Source: Gemmatimonadota bacterium (GTDB taxonomy: Bacteria > JAAXHH01). From it: a DNA stretch of 64,000 nucleotides. This document shows, in pieces, positions 16,978 to 25,273 of the stretch. The position numbers were made by a program, and so were the translations under genes. Position 1 is the first letter of the stretch. The number at the start of each line of letters is the position of its first letter. A model generated the notes under the pieces. That model saw only the letters and a program-made list of their open reading frames with translations. It was not told the DNA's origin and did no database searches. The stretch spans positions 1 to 64,000 of the forward strand of contig JAPOZT010000017.1 in assembly GCA_026705925.1 (NCBI GenBank), given 5' to 3'.

Positions 16978-18177
16978 ATGATCAGACGCCTGTCCAACGA
17001 GGTGTACAATTGGCTCGATGATCGTGCGGAAATCTCGGTCATCATCGATTTCTGCCGCCGCCAGCTGACCAAGCCCGTACCCCGCCATCTCAACTGGCTG
17101 TTCTCCTTCGGAACGGTCACCCTGATGTTCTTCCTATCCCAGGCCGTCTCGGGCGTCTTCCTGATGATCTACTACGAAGCGTCGGCCGATACAGCCTACG
17201 AGAGCGTGAAGTACATCATGGAGCAGGTGCGCTTCGGCTGGCTCATGCGCCAGGTGCATACCTACGGCGCCAATTTCATGATCGCCTTCCTGCTGCTGCA
17301 CTCGGTCCGCGTGTTCTTCTACGGCGGTTACAAGAAACCCCGGGAGCTTACCTGGCTCTTCGGGTTCGGTTTGCTGGTCGTGACCCTGGGCTTCGGTTTT
17401 ACGGGTTATCTCCTGCCCTGGGACCAGCTTTCCTACTGGGGCACGACGGTGGGTACGGAGATCGCCGCCGCGACGCCGCTCATAGGCGAGTATCTGCTGA
17501 TCCTCATGCGGGGCGGCGAAATCATCTCCGACGTGACCCTCACCCGCTTCTTCGTGCTGCACGTGGTGCTGCTGCCGTGGGCCTTCATCGCCCTGGTCAC
17601 CGTGCACCTGGTCCTGATCCGGTACAAGGGCATCTCGCCGCTCGAAGGAACGGACGTGCAGGAGAAAACGCCGGAAGAACTGAAGAAAGCCGGCGGCAAG
17701 CCTTTCTACCCCCAGCATGTGATGAAAGAAGCCATCGTGGTCCTGCTGGTCCTGGCGTCGATGATTTTCATGATTCTCTACTACCCCCTGCCGCTCCACG
17801 AAAAGGCCGATCCCTTCAACACGCCGGTGGGCGTCAAGCCGGAATGGTATTTCCTTTCCTCCTACCAGGCGCTGAAATACCTCCCGAAAACCATCGGCAT
17901 CATCGGGTCCGGCCTGGTAGTCCTGGCCATCTGCCTGCTGCCCTTCTGGGACCGGACGCCGGCCCGCACGCCCGCGCGCCGGCCCCTCGCGACGTCCCTC
18001 GGCATCCTGTTCATCGTGCTGAATATTGCCCTCGCCCTGCTCGGCAAGATTTCGGAGACGGAGATGACCTTCATGGGCACGAGGTATCATTTCGACATAT
18101 ACGGCTGGCCCCACGCCATCGGGACGGTCGAGGAACCGGCTGTCCTGCCGGACACGGGCGGCGAGGGAACCGAATGA
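16978..18177 (+). CDS. Cytochrome b, fused b6/subunit IV-type, of a bc complex
   Basis: Membrane quinol-oxidising subunit, 399 residues. Haem ligands: H94 and H108 (13 residues between) and H195 and H210 (14 between, the b6f-type spacing). The quinol-site motif PEWY appears in VGVKPEWYFLSSYQALKYLP, in the C-terminal half that corresponds to subunit IV of b6f; here both halves are one chain. About eight hydrophobic segments. Its stop overlaps the ATG of the pentaheme gene (18174-18177), so the subunits are translationally coupled. Confidence 0.95.
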   Translation: MIRRLSNEVYNWLDDRAEISVIIDFCRRQLTKPVPRHLNWLFSFGTVTLMFFLSQAVSGVFLMIYYEASADTAYESVKYIMEQVRFGWLMRQVHTYGANFMIAFLLLHSVRVFFYGGYKKPRELTWLFGFGLLVVTLGFGFTGYLLPWDQLSYWGTTVGTEIAAATPLIGEYLLILMRGGEIISDVTLTRFFVLHVVLLPWAFIALVTVHLVLIRYKGISPLEGTDVQEKTPEELKKAGGKPFYPQHVMKEAIVVLLVLASMIFMILYYPLPLHEKADPFNTPVGVKPEWYFLSSYQALKYLPKTIGIIGSGLVVLAICLLPFWDRTPARTPARRPLATSLGILFIVLNIALALLGKISETEMTFMGTRYHFDIYGWPHAIGTVEEPAVLPDTGGEGTE

Positions 18178-19031
18178 GTAGACGGACAACATACCGTACT
18201 CGGACCGCATACCCGGCGCGGGCGCCCCTCATCCTCCTTCCGTTGCTGTTCCTCTCCTGGACAACTGCGGATTACGCGGAAGCGCAACAGTCCGTAATGA
18301 CCAACAACTGCGTCAGCTGCCATGCCGACCTGGACGACGAGGACATGAGCCTGCCGGTGGCCGAATGGCTGCGGAGCGCGCACCGTCCGGCGGACATCTA
18401 CTGCCAGGATTGTCACGGCGGGAACCCCGCCACCATGGTGGAGGACGAAGCGCACGACGTCGAAATGGATTTCGTGGGCCTTCCCGACCCCTACGTCGTC
18501 CATGAAATGTGCGGCGAGTGCCACCAGGTACAGATGGAAAACTACGTACCGAGCCCCCATGGCCTCGAGGGGGATTTCTGGCCCAACTGCGTAGACTGCC
18601 ACTCAAACCACGAAGTGATCCAACCCCAGGCGTCCCTGATATCCATACCCGACAACTGCGAGGACTGCCACGAGCAGGTAATCATGGACGATTACATTGC
18701 CCTGACCGACCGTGGTCTCGAGCCCGTCGCCGAATTCCGGCGGGCAGCGGAGGAGATCCGTTCGGCCGGGGTCCCGGTCGACCAGATCGTGGCCCAGGCC
18801 ACACTGGCGCGGGACGCCTATATCGAGCAGGCCTCCCACGTCTTCGTACTCGAGAGAATGGTCGCTGTCGTCGATTCGCTGGAACAGGTCTACCCGGGCA
18901 TTCGAAAGGAAGTGGAAACCGCGCGCACCGAAGTCGATACCCGGCGCAGGTTCGGCTGGATGTTCATCGGCCTCTTTCTCGTGGCGGCGGGCGTCATCTG
19001 GCTTTACCGCCGATCGTTGCCGGACGCCTGA
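18174..19031 (+). CDS. Membrane-anchored pentaheme cytochrome c (bc-complex partner)
   Basis: 285 residues with signal peptide (PLILLPLLFLSWTTADYAEA), five CxxCH haem sites (C46, C77, C113, C139, C162), additional His residues that could be distal ligands (SAH70, PH129, NH146), a helical stretch, and one C-terminal transmembrane helix (FGWMFIGLFLVAAGVIWLY). Fold type resembles NrfH/tetrahaem-NapC relatives but not closely enough to name. Position after Rieske and cytochrome b, with an ATGA overlap, implies it replaces cytochrome c1/f as electron acceptor. Acceptor downstream is not in the window. Confidence 0.92.
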   Translation: MSRRTTYRTRTAYPARAPLILLPLLFLSWTTADYAEAQQSVMTNNCVSCHADLDDEDMSLPVAEWLRSAHRPADIYCQDCHGGNPATMVEDEAHDVEMDFVGLPDPYVVHEMCGECHQVQMENYVPSPHGLEGDFWPNCVDCHSNHEVIQPQASLISIPDNCEDCHEQVIMDDYIALTDRGLEPVAEFRRAAEEIRSAGVPVDQIVAQATLARDAYIEQASHVFVLERMVAVVDSLEQVYPGIRKEVETARTEVDTRRRFGWMFIGLFLVAAGVIWLYRRSLPDA

Positions 19032-19079
19032 TCGAACCGACGGTCGCTACCGGACGCCTGATCGAACGGGAGTCTCATC

Positions 19080-21749
19080 ATGTACACTCGATTTCTCCTT
19101 TGCCTACTGTTGGCTTTCTGCGCGCCGTCCGCCGCAGCCGCCACGGCCGGCGACATCCGTCCGGTACCCGACGGCAAGGGGACGTCCACCCTGGCCCAGG
19201 CCGTGCTTCGCCTGCCCGTCGTGGCCAGCCTGCTGCACACCGGCGCCCATCCCGACGACGAGAACAGCGCCCTGGTCGCCTATGTGAGCCGGGGGCTGCA
19301 CGCGCGGACCGCCTACCTATCCCTCAACCGCGGCGAAGGCGGCCAGAACCTCATCGGCCCGGAACTCTACGACGCCATCGGCGTAATCCGGACGGAAGAG
19401 CTGCTGACGGCCCGGCGTTTCGACGGCGCGGAACAGTTCTTCACGCGGACGTACGACTTCGGGTTTTCAAAGTCGGCCGAAGAAACCCTCGAATACTGGA
19501 ATCATGATGAAATGCTGCTTTCGGACGTGGTGCGCGTCATCCGCCGCTTTCGTCCGGACGTGATCGTATCCGTCTTCGCCGATTCTCCCCGCGACGGCCA
19601 CGGGCATCACCAGGCGGCCGGGAGGATCACCCGCGAAGCCTTTTTCGTCGCGGCCGACCCGGAACGCTTTCCCGAACACCTGCGGGACGGCCTGCGTCCC
19701 TGGCAGGCCCGCAAGCTGTACATCAACAACACGCGGGCATCCTTCGACAGCATTGACTCCCTGGTGGTCGACGTCGGCACCTACAGTCCCGTGCTGGACC
19801 GGTCGTACCGCGAACTCGGCCTTGCGGGCCGCAGCATGCACCGCTCCCAGGACATGGGGACCCTGCAGCCGAAGGGTCCGGCTACCACGAAGATCAAGCT
19901 GGTCGCGCGCGCAAGCATGGCGGACGCGGCGGATACGGTCGGAGACGCCCACCTCTTCGACGGCCTGGACACGACTTTCATGCGGTTCCATGCCATGGCC
20001 GGACCGGATGCCGGGAAGATCCCCGGATTCGCCGGCCGGCTCGAGCGGCTGGACGCGTTGGCCCGGGAAGCCGTGGACGCCTACCGGCCGCTGGATCCTC
20101 CCGCCGTGCTGGACCCCGTGCTGGAGGGCCTGCGGATGATCCGGGCACTGCGGAGTGACCTCGAACAAGGCGGTCTGCCGGCCAACGTCCTCGCGGATAT
20201 GCTCTTTCTGATTGATCAGAAGGAGGAAGACTTCGCCAATGCTGCGGTCCTCGCCCTCGGCATGGCCTTCGAAGTGCTGACCAGCGACGACCGGGTCGTC
20301 CCGGGCAACCTGCTCGGCGTGCACCTGGTGTTGTTGAACCGCAGTGCGCGGTCCGTCCGCGTCACCAACCTGGCGCTGGAGGTTCCGGATAGTTGGACCG
20401 CGGCCCCCGATCCGGTTCCGGCAAGACCGACCCGGCAGACCTTAGACATCGGCTACAATGAGAGCTACGCGGAGAACTGGCGGGTCGACGTACCGCCCGA
20501 CGCCGGCCTCACGCGGCCCTACTGGTATCGCCGCTCTTTGAACGACCCGAGGGTAGTAGTGGACGATACGGCACTGATCGGGCTACCATGGCGCCCGCAG
20601 CCGGTGATCGGACGGGCCCGGTTTATCGTGGACGGCGTCGAGATCGAAATACGCCGGCCCGCGCAGTACCGCTTCGCCGACCGGGCCTTCGGAGAAATAC
20701 GCCGCGAACTCCAGGTCGTGCCCGCGCTGTCGGTCACCATGGACCCACCGGTGGCGGTCGCCCCGTCGGGACGGGAAAACCCCCTGCGGTTCAGCGTGTC
20801 CGTGGTCAGCAACGTGGACGGCGGGATCGAAGGCGGATTGACCCTCGAGGCGCCGGACGGTTGGGAAGTCTCGCCCGGAGAAGTACCCCTGTCGTTCTCG
20901 GGAAGGGGACAGGCCGCTACGTTCAGCTACACGGTGGTCCCGGCGCTGGACGCCCCGGACGGGGCTTACGATGTACGGTCGGTGGCGAAGGCCGGCGGGA
21001 ACGTATACCGCGAGGGATACGAGGTGATCGCCTATCCCCACATCGAACCCAGGCACCTGTACCGCGGTTCGTCCTCTGTCGTGCAGGTGGCCCCGGTCGA
21101 TCTTCCGGACGATCTGAGTGTGGGTTATATCATGGGAACGGGCGACCAAGTCCCGCTCGTACTGGAGCAGATGGGCCTGCAGGTGCGGCTGCTGACGGGG
21201 GAGGACCTCGCCACGGCCGACCTGGGCGCCTTCGACCTGATCATCGCGGGCGTCCGTGCCTACGAGGTCCGTGATGATCTCATCGCCGTGAACCAGCGGC
21301 TGCTGGACTACGTGGAGGCCGGGGGCGTCTACATCGTGCAGTACAACAAGTACGCCTTCAACCTCGACCAGTACGGGCCCTACCCCTTCCAGATCAACCG
21401 ACCCCATGACCGGGTGACCCGGGAGGACGCGCCGGTGGACATCCTGGTACCGGATCACCCCGTCTTCAACCGGCCCAACCGGATCACCGACGCGGACTTC
21501 GATGGGTGGGTGCAGGAACGCGGCCTGTACTTCCAGGGCGAATGGGACCCCCGCTACACGCCGCTCATGGCCTCGCAGGACCCGGGTGAGTCGCCAAAGG
21601 GCGGCGGGCTCCTCGAAGCCCGTTACGGCAAGGGGTGCTATATCTACACGGGCTACGCGTGGTTCCGACAACTTCCCGCAGGCGTGCCTGGCGCCGTGCG
21701 CCTCTTCGCCAACCTGATCGGCCTGGCGGCCGAAAACCCGTCGCCGTAG
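19080..21749 (+). CDS. Large exported PIG-L/LmbE-family deacetylase with C-terminal ThuA/GATase-like domain
   Basis: 889 residues. Signal peptide (RFLLCLLLAFCAPSAAAA). PIG-L domain at about residues 45-250 with the Zn motif AHPDDE (residues 57-62) and a second His cluster DGHGHHQAAG; such enzymes remove N-acetyl groups from sugar-type substrates. The middle (about 400-660) looks like beta-sandwich repeats (PPVAVAPSGRENPLRFSVSV). The last 200 residues (GYIMGTGDQVPLVLEQMGLQVRL, AGVRAYEVRDDL, LLDYVEAGGVYIVQYNKY) have a glutamine-amidotransferase-like (ThuA) pattern without an obvious Cys nucleophile. GGGAG lies 8 bases before the ATG. It follows the cytochrome genes by 48 bases, across a doubled 25-base-scale repeat (CCGGACGCCTGATCGAAC). 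Confidence 0.9.
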   Translation: MYTRFLLCLLLAFCAPSAAAATAGDIRPVPDGKGTSTLAQAVLRLPVVASLLHTGAHPDDENSALVAYVSRGLHARTAYLSLNRGEGGQNLIGPELYDAIGVIRTEELLTARRFDGAEQFFTRTYDFGFSKSAEETLEYWNHDEMLLSDVVRVIRRFRPDVIVSVFADSPRDGHGHHQAAGRITREAFFVAADPERFPEHLRDGLRPWQARKLYINNTRASFDSIDSLVVDVGTYSPVLDRSYRELGLAGRSMHRSQDMGTLQPKGPATTKIKLVARASMADAADTVGDAHLFDGLDTTFMRFHAMAGPDAGKIPGFAGRLERLDALAREAVDAYRPLDPPAVLDPVLEGLRMIRALRSDLEQGGLPANVLADMLFLIDQKEEDFANAAVLALGMAFEVLTSDDRVVPGNLLGVHLVLLNRSARSVRVTNLALEVPDSWTAAPDPVPARPTRQTLDIGYNESYAENWRVDVPPDAGLTRPYWYRRSLNDPRVVVDDTALIGLPWRPQPVIGRARFIVDGVEIEIRRPAQYRFADRAFGEIRRELQVVPALSVTMDPPVAVAPSGRENPLRFSVSVVSNVDGGIEGGLTLEAPDGWEVSPGEVPLSFSGRGQAATFSYTVVPALDAPDGAYDVRSVAKAGGNVYREGYEVIAYPHIEPRHLYRGSSSVVQVAPVDLPDDLSVGYIMGTGDQVPLVLEQMGLQVRLLTGEDLATADLGAFDLIIAGVRAYEVRDDLIAVNQRLLDYVEAGGVYIVQYNKYAFNLDQYGPYPFQINRPHDRVTREDAPVDILVPDHPVFNRPNRITDADFDGWVQERGLYFQGEWDPRYTPLMASQDPGESPKGGGLLEARYGKGCYIYTGYAWFRQLPAGVPGAVRLFANLIGLAAENPSP

Positions 21750-21847
21750 GAAACCTCAACGCACGCTGTAAGTTGAAACGGTGGCCGGCCGGGACGGCAG
21801 GGACGGGCCGGGACGGAAGGGTGAGGTCCCGCCGGCGACGACCCGCG

Positions 21848-22801
21848 CTACGCGGACTGCAGCGGCACGTCGGTGCGCCACTCGGGGAAGCGTTCGTCGA
21901 TCCCCCGAATGAGACCGTTGTAGGCCTCGCGGAACTGCTGGGTCACGGGGCCGATGGACCCGTTCCCGATGTCGTAGTTATCGATCGAGGCGACCGGCGT
22001 GACTTCCGCGCCCGTTCCGCACAGGAAAACCTCGTCGGCCGTATACAATTCCGTGCGATCGATCTCCCGCTCCACGACCGGCATCTCAAGGACGTCCCGC
22101 CCGATTCTCAATATGGTATCCCGGGTGACGCTCACGAGGATATCGGCGGTGACCGGCGGCGTGATCAGGACGCCGTCCTGGATCATCATCAGGCAGGCGC
22201 CGGGCGCTTCGCAGACCTTACCGCGGTTGTTCAGCATAATGGTTTCGTCGAAGCCCTTGAGCGTGGCGTCGGTCCACGCGATGGCGCTGTTGCGGTAGTT
22301 GGCCCAACACTTGATGCGGGCCGGGAGCGTGTTGTCCGAAATGCGCGTCCAGGAGCTGACCGAGCACCGGGCGCCGTCCTTTCTGCGCAGGTTGGAGCCG
22401 TAGGCAAAGGTGTGGACGTAGATGTGGGCCGGACCCGCCATCTTGTTGAGATACACGTCCGGCGAGAAATACACGGTCGGGAAGATGTAGACGTCCTCCC
22501 GGTACCCGTGGACCCGGCACAGCTCCAGGGAGCCGTTCCACACGTCCTCCAGCGTATAAGGCGTTTCCATCCGCATCAGTTTGATCGACCGGTACAGGCG
22601 ATCCAGGTGTTCCTTGAAACGGAAGACGAAGAGTTTCTCCTGGTCGTCATTCCAGTAGGCCCGGATCCCCTCGAAAATGGCGTGGGCGAATATATGTCCC
22701 TGCGTGACATGCACCGTACCCTGGTCCCAGGGGATCTGCTCCCCGTCCAGCCAAATGTACTTTGAATGATCCTCGCCCCACATTTTCGTCTTCTTGGCCA
22801 T
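21848..22801 (-). CDS. ilvE: Branched-chain-amino-acid aminotransferase
   Basis: PLP-dependent class IV aminotransferase interconverting Leu/Ile/Val and their 2-oxo acids with glutamate, 317 residues. Marks: IWLDGEQIPWDQGTVHV, GHIFAHAIFEGIRAYW, the PLP-Lys region (NYRNSAIAWTDATLKGFDETIML, K in TLKGFDE), VFLCGTGAEVTPV near the C-terminus (phosphate cup). The frame is open 50 codons further upstream, but ATG 22801 has TAAGGAG 7 bases before it and gives the family N-terminus. The 96-residue gene lies 30 bases upstream, so both likely share the promoter at 23184-23212. Confidence 0.95.
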   Translation of the reverse strand: MAKKTKMWGEDHSKYIWLDGEQIPWDQGTVHVTQGHIFAHAIFEGIRAYWNDDQEKLFVFRFKEHLDRLYRSIKLMRMETPYTLEDVWNGSLELCRVHGYREDVYIFPTVYFSPDVYLNKMAGPAHIYVHTFAYGSNLRRKDGARCSVSSWTRISDNTLPARIKCWANYRNSAIAWTDATLKGFDETIMLNNRGKVCEAPGACLMMIQDGVLITPPVTADILVSVTRDTILRIGRDVLEMPVVEREIDRTELYTADEVFLCGTGAEVTPVASIDNYDIGNGSIGPVTQQFREAYNGLIRGIDERFPEWRTDVPLQSA

Positions 22802-22830
22802 TACCGCGCTCCTTATGAATGGTCGAACAG

Positions 22831-23121
22831 TTACACCCGGTCCGGTCCAGGCCGGTCCCGCACGCCGGTATTCCGCATCTCGTCCAGGCGCGCCCGCCAG
22901 GCGTATTCCTCCTGACCGAGGACCTCCACCTGCAGGCACGACATGCACCACTGCAGGATCACCGGCTCGTCATCCCGGGATACTGTGCGAATCGCCACCC
23001 AGAACTCGACGCCATGGGGGCAACCCGTCTGGGTCCGCTGAAATTCGGGCAGGATGTGATGGACCTTGTCTCCCGCCGGCGTCAGGCCGACCAAGGTCTC
23101 GTCATAGGGGCGGATAGGCAT
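22831..23121 (-). CDS. Small conserved-looking protein with CPHG and CMSC motifs, unknown function
   Basis: 96 residues, not recognised. Reads as genuine protein (HHILPEFQRTQTGCPHGVEFWVAIRTVSRDDEPVILQWCMSCLQVEVLGQEEYAW) and contains three Cys plus His that could bind a metal or form a redox pair (CPH..., CMSC). Its C-terminal part ends in charged residues. It lies in front of ilvE with a good promoter 55 bases upstream of the ATG, which supports expression. No Shine-Dalgarno sequence is obvious. Could be a regulator or accessory to ilvE; no function is claimed. Confidence 0.6.
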   Translation of the reverse strand: MPIRPYDETLVGLTPAGDKVHHILPEFQRTQTGCPHGVEFWVAIRTVSRDDEPVILQWCMSCLQVEVLGQEEYAWRARLDEMRNTGVRDRPGPDRV

Positions 23122-23183
23122 GCTCGGTGGTCCGGAATCGGTGCAAATCGGACGTGGACGCAGTGTACGTGAACGCTGTGTTA

Positions 23184-23212
23184 TTTATGGATTTTGGCCG
23201 CGGTCCTGTCAA
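23184..23212 (-). promoter_or_regulatory. Promoter for the small Cys protein and ilvE
   Basis: TTGACA (23212-23207), 17-base spacer, CATAAA (23189-23184) on the minus strand; predicted start near 23177. Confidence 0.6.
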
Positions 23213-23259
23213 GGGATATCCCGTCGAGGAGTTGCGGCGTGAAAACAGCCGGATTCACC

Positions 23260-23289
23260 TTGACCGTAGGCGCCGCCCATCGTTATTCT
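23260..23289 (+). promoter_or_regulatory. Putative promoter of the acetamidase-like/SDR operon
   Basis: TTGACC (23260-23265), 18-base spacer, TATTCT (23284-23289); start near 23296 would leave about 50 bases of leader. It is divergent from the ilvE-side promoter, 48 bases away. Confidence 0.5.
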
Positions 23290-23348
23290 AACCGGCGGAA
23301 CCAGGCCTCAGACACCGTTTCGTACAGCACAGAAATCCGGGAGTGATC

Positions 23349-24374
23349 ATGGTCCACCACTTCGAGCCCGCCCGTTACCACACCACCATGGGTTCCCATG
23401 AACCCGCCCTGCGCGTGAAGGACGGGGATACCGTCGTCACGTCGACGGTCGACGCAAGGGGAAAGGACCGCACCGACAAGCCCGTGACGCCTCCGGGCAA
23501 TCCACAGACGGGCCCCTTTCACATCGAAGGCGTCGAACCGGGCGACACGCTCGCCGTTCACCTGGACCGGTTGACGCCCAACCGCCCCTTCGGCTGGACC
23601 CGTCCGCTCGTAGCGCCCAATGTGCTCGATCCCGATTACGTGCGGGAGACCGCGGGGGAGATCGAAAGCCGGGACGACCTCTGCCGCTGGGAAGTCGACC
23701 TGGAGCGGAGGACGGTCACACTGGTCGACCCGGACGACACGCGGCTCGGACGGATGTCCCTGCCCCTGGCGCCCATGACGGGATGTTTCGGCGTGGCGCC
23801 GGACAAGGGCCAGGCGATCTCGACGGCCACCTCCGCCAGCCACGGGGGAAACATGGACTACCGGGGATTCGTGGAAGGCGTCACCGCGTACTTCCCCGTG
23901 TTCGCGCCCGGCGCCCTGTTCCACATCGGCGACGGCCACGCGGTGCAGGGCGACGGAGAGATCGTCGGCACGGGCGTCGAGATCTCCTTCGACGTGCAAT
24001 TCACCTTCAGGGTGCTGAAGGGAAAGCAAAGCGCCTGGCCCCGCGGCGAGAACGCGGAATACCTTTTCACGGCGGGCAACGCCCGGCCCCTCGACCAGTG
24101 CGTTCAGCACGCGACCACCGAAATGCTGCGCTGGCTGCAGGCCGACTACGGTCTCGATCCCAGGGCGGCGCACACGCTGCTCGGACAGTGCGTCGAGTAC
24201 GACATGGGAAACGTGTTCGATCCCGCCTATACCATGGTGTGCAAGGTCAGGAAAGACCTGCTCCGCGGCCTGGGTATCGACACCCGGTCGGTACACGACA
24301 AACTGGCGGGAGCCTCACCGGCCGCGGCTGGCAGCGGCGTGCCGGCTTATCGCACAGAACGGAGCGTATCATGA
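23349..24374 (+). CDS. Acetamidase/formamidase family protein
   Basis: 341 residues. Family marks: PALRVKDGDTVVTSTVDARG, GPFHIEGVEPGDTLAVHLDRL, PMTGCFGVAPDKG, NMDYRGFVEGVTAYFPVFAPGALFHIGDGHAVQGDGEIVGTGVE (core of FmdA/AmdA), and TLLGQCVEYDMGN-FDPAYTMVCKV near the C-terminus. These enzymes hydrolyse short-chain amides; here the substrate is unknown. ATG 23349 is preferred (GGGAG 5 bases upstream); a GTG two codons upstream is possible. Its ATGA overlaps the following SDR gene, so the two proteins probably work in one pathway. Confidence 0.92.
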   Translation: MVHHFEPARYHTTMGSHEPALRVKDGDTVVTSTVDARGKDRTDKPVTPPGNPQTGPFHIEGVEPGDTLAVHLDRLTPNRPFGWTRPLVAPNVLDPDYVRETAGEIESRDDLCRWEVDLERRTVTLVDPDDTRLGRMSLPLAPMTGCFGVAPDKGQAISTATSASHGGNMDYRGFVEGVTAYFPVFAPGALFHIGDGHAVQGDGEIVGTGVEISFDVQFTFRVLKGKQSAWPRGENAEYLFTAGNARPLDQCVQHATTEMLRWLQADYGLDPRAAHTLLGQCVEYDMGNVFDPAYTMVCKVRKDLLRGLGIDTRSVHDKLAGASPAAAGSGVPAYRTERSVS

Positions 24375-25120
24375 ACAGACTCGAGGGACAGGTGGCCTGG
24401 ATCACCGGCGCAGGTTCCGGCATCGGACGCGGCATCGCGCTGGCCCTGGCCCGGGAAGGCGCGGACGTGATCCTTTCCAGCCGGCGGCGCGAGCCTCTTG
24501 CGACCGTCGCCAGAGAGGTGGAGGCCGCGGCGCGGCGTGCGGTCATCGCCCCCATGGACGTGACTGACCGGGATCAGATCGACGCAGCAATCGCCCAGGC
24601 AGTTGATCAACTGGGTCCCGTGTCGATCCTGGTGAATAACGCGGGTGTCAATACGCCCCTGCGTACGGCGACCGAGATGTCGGTGGAGGACTGGGACCGC
24701 GTGGTGGACATCAATCTCACAGGCGCGTTCAACTGTTTCCGCGCGGTCTATGAACCCATGAAGGCGGGAGGTGAAGGCTCTATCATCAATGTCGCGTCCA
24801 TGGCCGGACGCCAGGTGTCCCTCCTCGGCGGGGCCGCCTACTGTGCGTCCAAGCACGGCATGGTGTCGCTGACCCATTCGATCAACCTGGAAGCCGCCGA
24901 ATTCGGACTCCGCGCCAGCGCCATCCTGCCCGGCGAGGTGAAAACGCCCATCCTCAAGAACCGGCCCCAACCCGTGTCGGAGAAGCGCCTGTCCCTGATG
25001 CTCACCCCCGAAGACATCGCGGACACCGTCGTATTCGTACTGTGCCAGCCAGCCCGTGTGGTCATACCCGAAATGTGGGTAATGCCCGCCTACCAGGTGT
25101 CGGCCCAACCGCTTCCCTGA
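24371..25120 (+). CDS. Short-chain dehydrogenase/reductase
   Basis: 249 residues, classical SDR. Cofactor motif TGAGSGIGRG (residues 13-22), NNAG structural motif, catalytic Ser in NVASMAG, and YxxxK as YCASK. SSRRRE after strand 2 (basic residues) leans toward NADP(H). The start ATG overlaps the stop of the acetamidase-like gene. Substrate unknown; the C-terminus GEVKTPILKNRP is family-like. Confidence 0.93.
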   Translation: MNRLEGQVAWITGAGSGIGRGIALALAREGADVILSSRRREPLATVAREVEAAARRAVIAPMDVTDRDQIDAAIAQAVDQLGPVSILVNNAGVNTPLRTATEMSVEDWDRVVDINLTGAFNCFRAVYEPMKAGGEGSIINVASMAGRQVSLLGGAAYCASKHGMVSLTHSINLEAAEFGLRASAILPGEVKTPILKNRPQPVSEKRLSLMLTPEDIADTVVFVLCQPARVVIPEMWVMPAYQVSAQPLP

Positions 25121-25145
25121 TGCCGCCGCACGCCCGGTTTAACGT

Positions 25146-25174
25146 TTGACAGCGACCGGGCCCTGGCGTAATTT
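25146..25174 (+). promoter_or_regulatory. Promoter of the two sigma-54 activator genes
   Basis: TTGACA (25146-25151), 17-base spacer, TAATTT (25169-25174). Start near 25181 leaves a leader of about 93 bases. The same -10 sequence occurs in front of the sigma factor gene at 41294. Confidence 0.65.
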
Positions 25175-25273
25175 CGAGTGGACGCCGAAATCGGAAGCGG
25201 CCGTCTGGCTAGCAAGGCGGCCACCCGTCCTGAAGCCCCGTCAACCTGACCCTTTCCTCCCATACCACATACC

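Noticed and set aside
22802..22951. N-terminal extension of ilvE upstream of ATG 22801
   Set aside because: No homology and would overlap the 96-residue gene; TAAGGAG sits before 22801.
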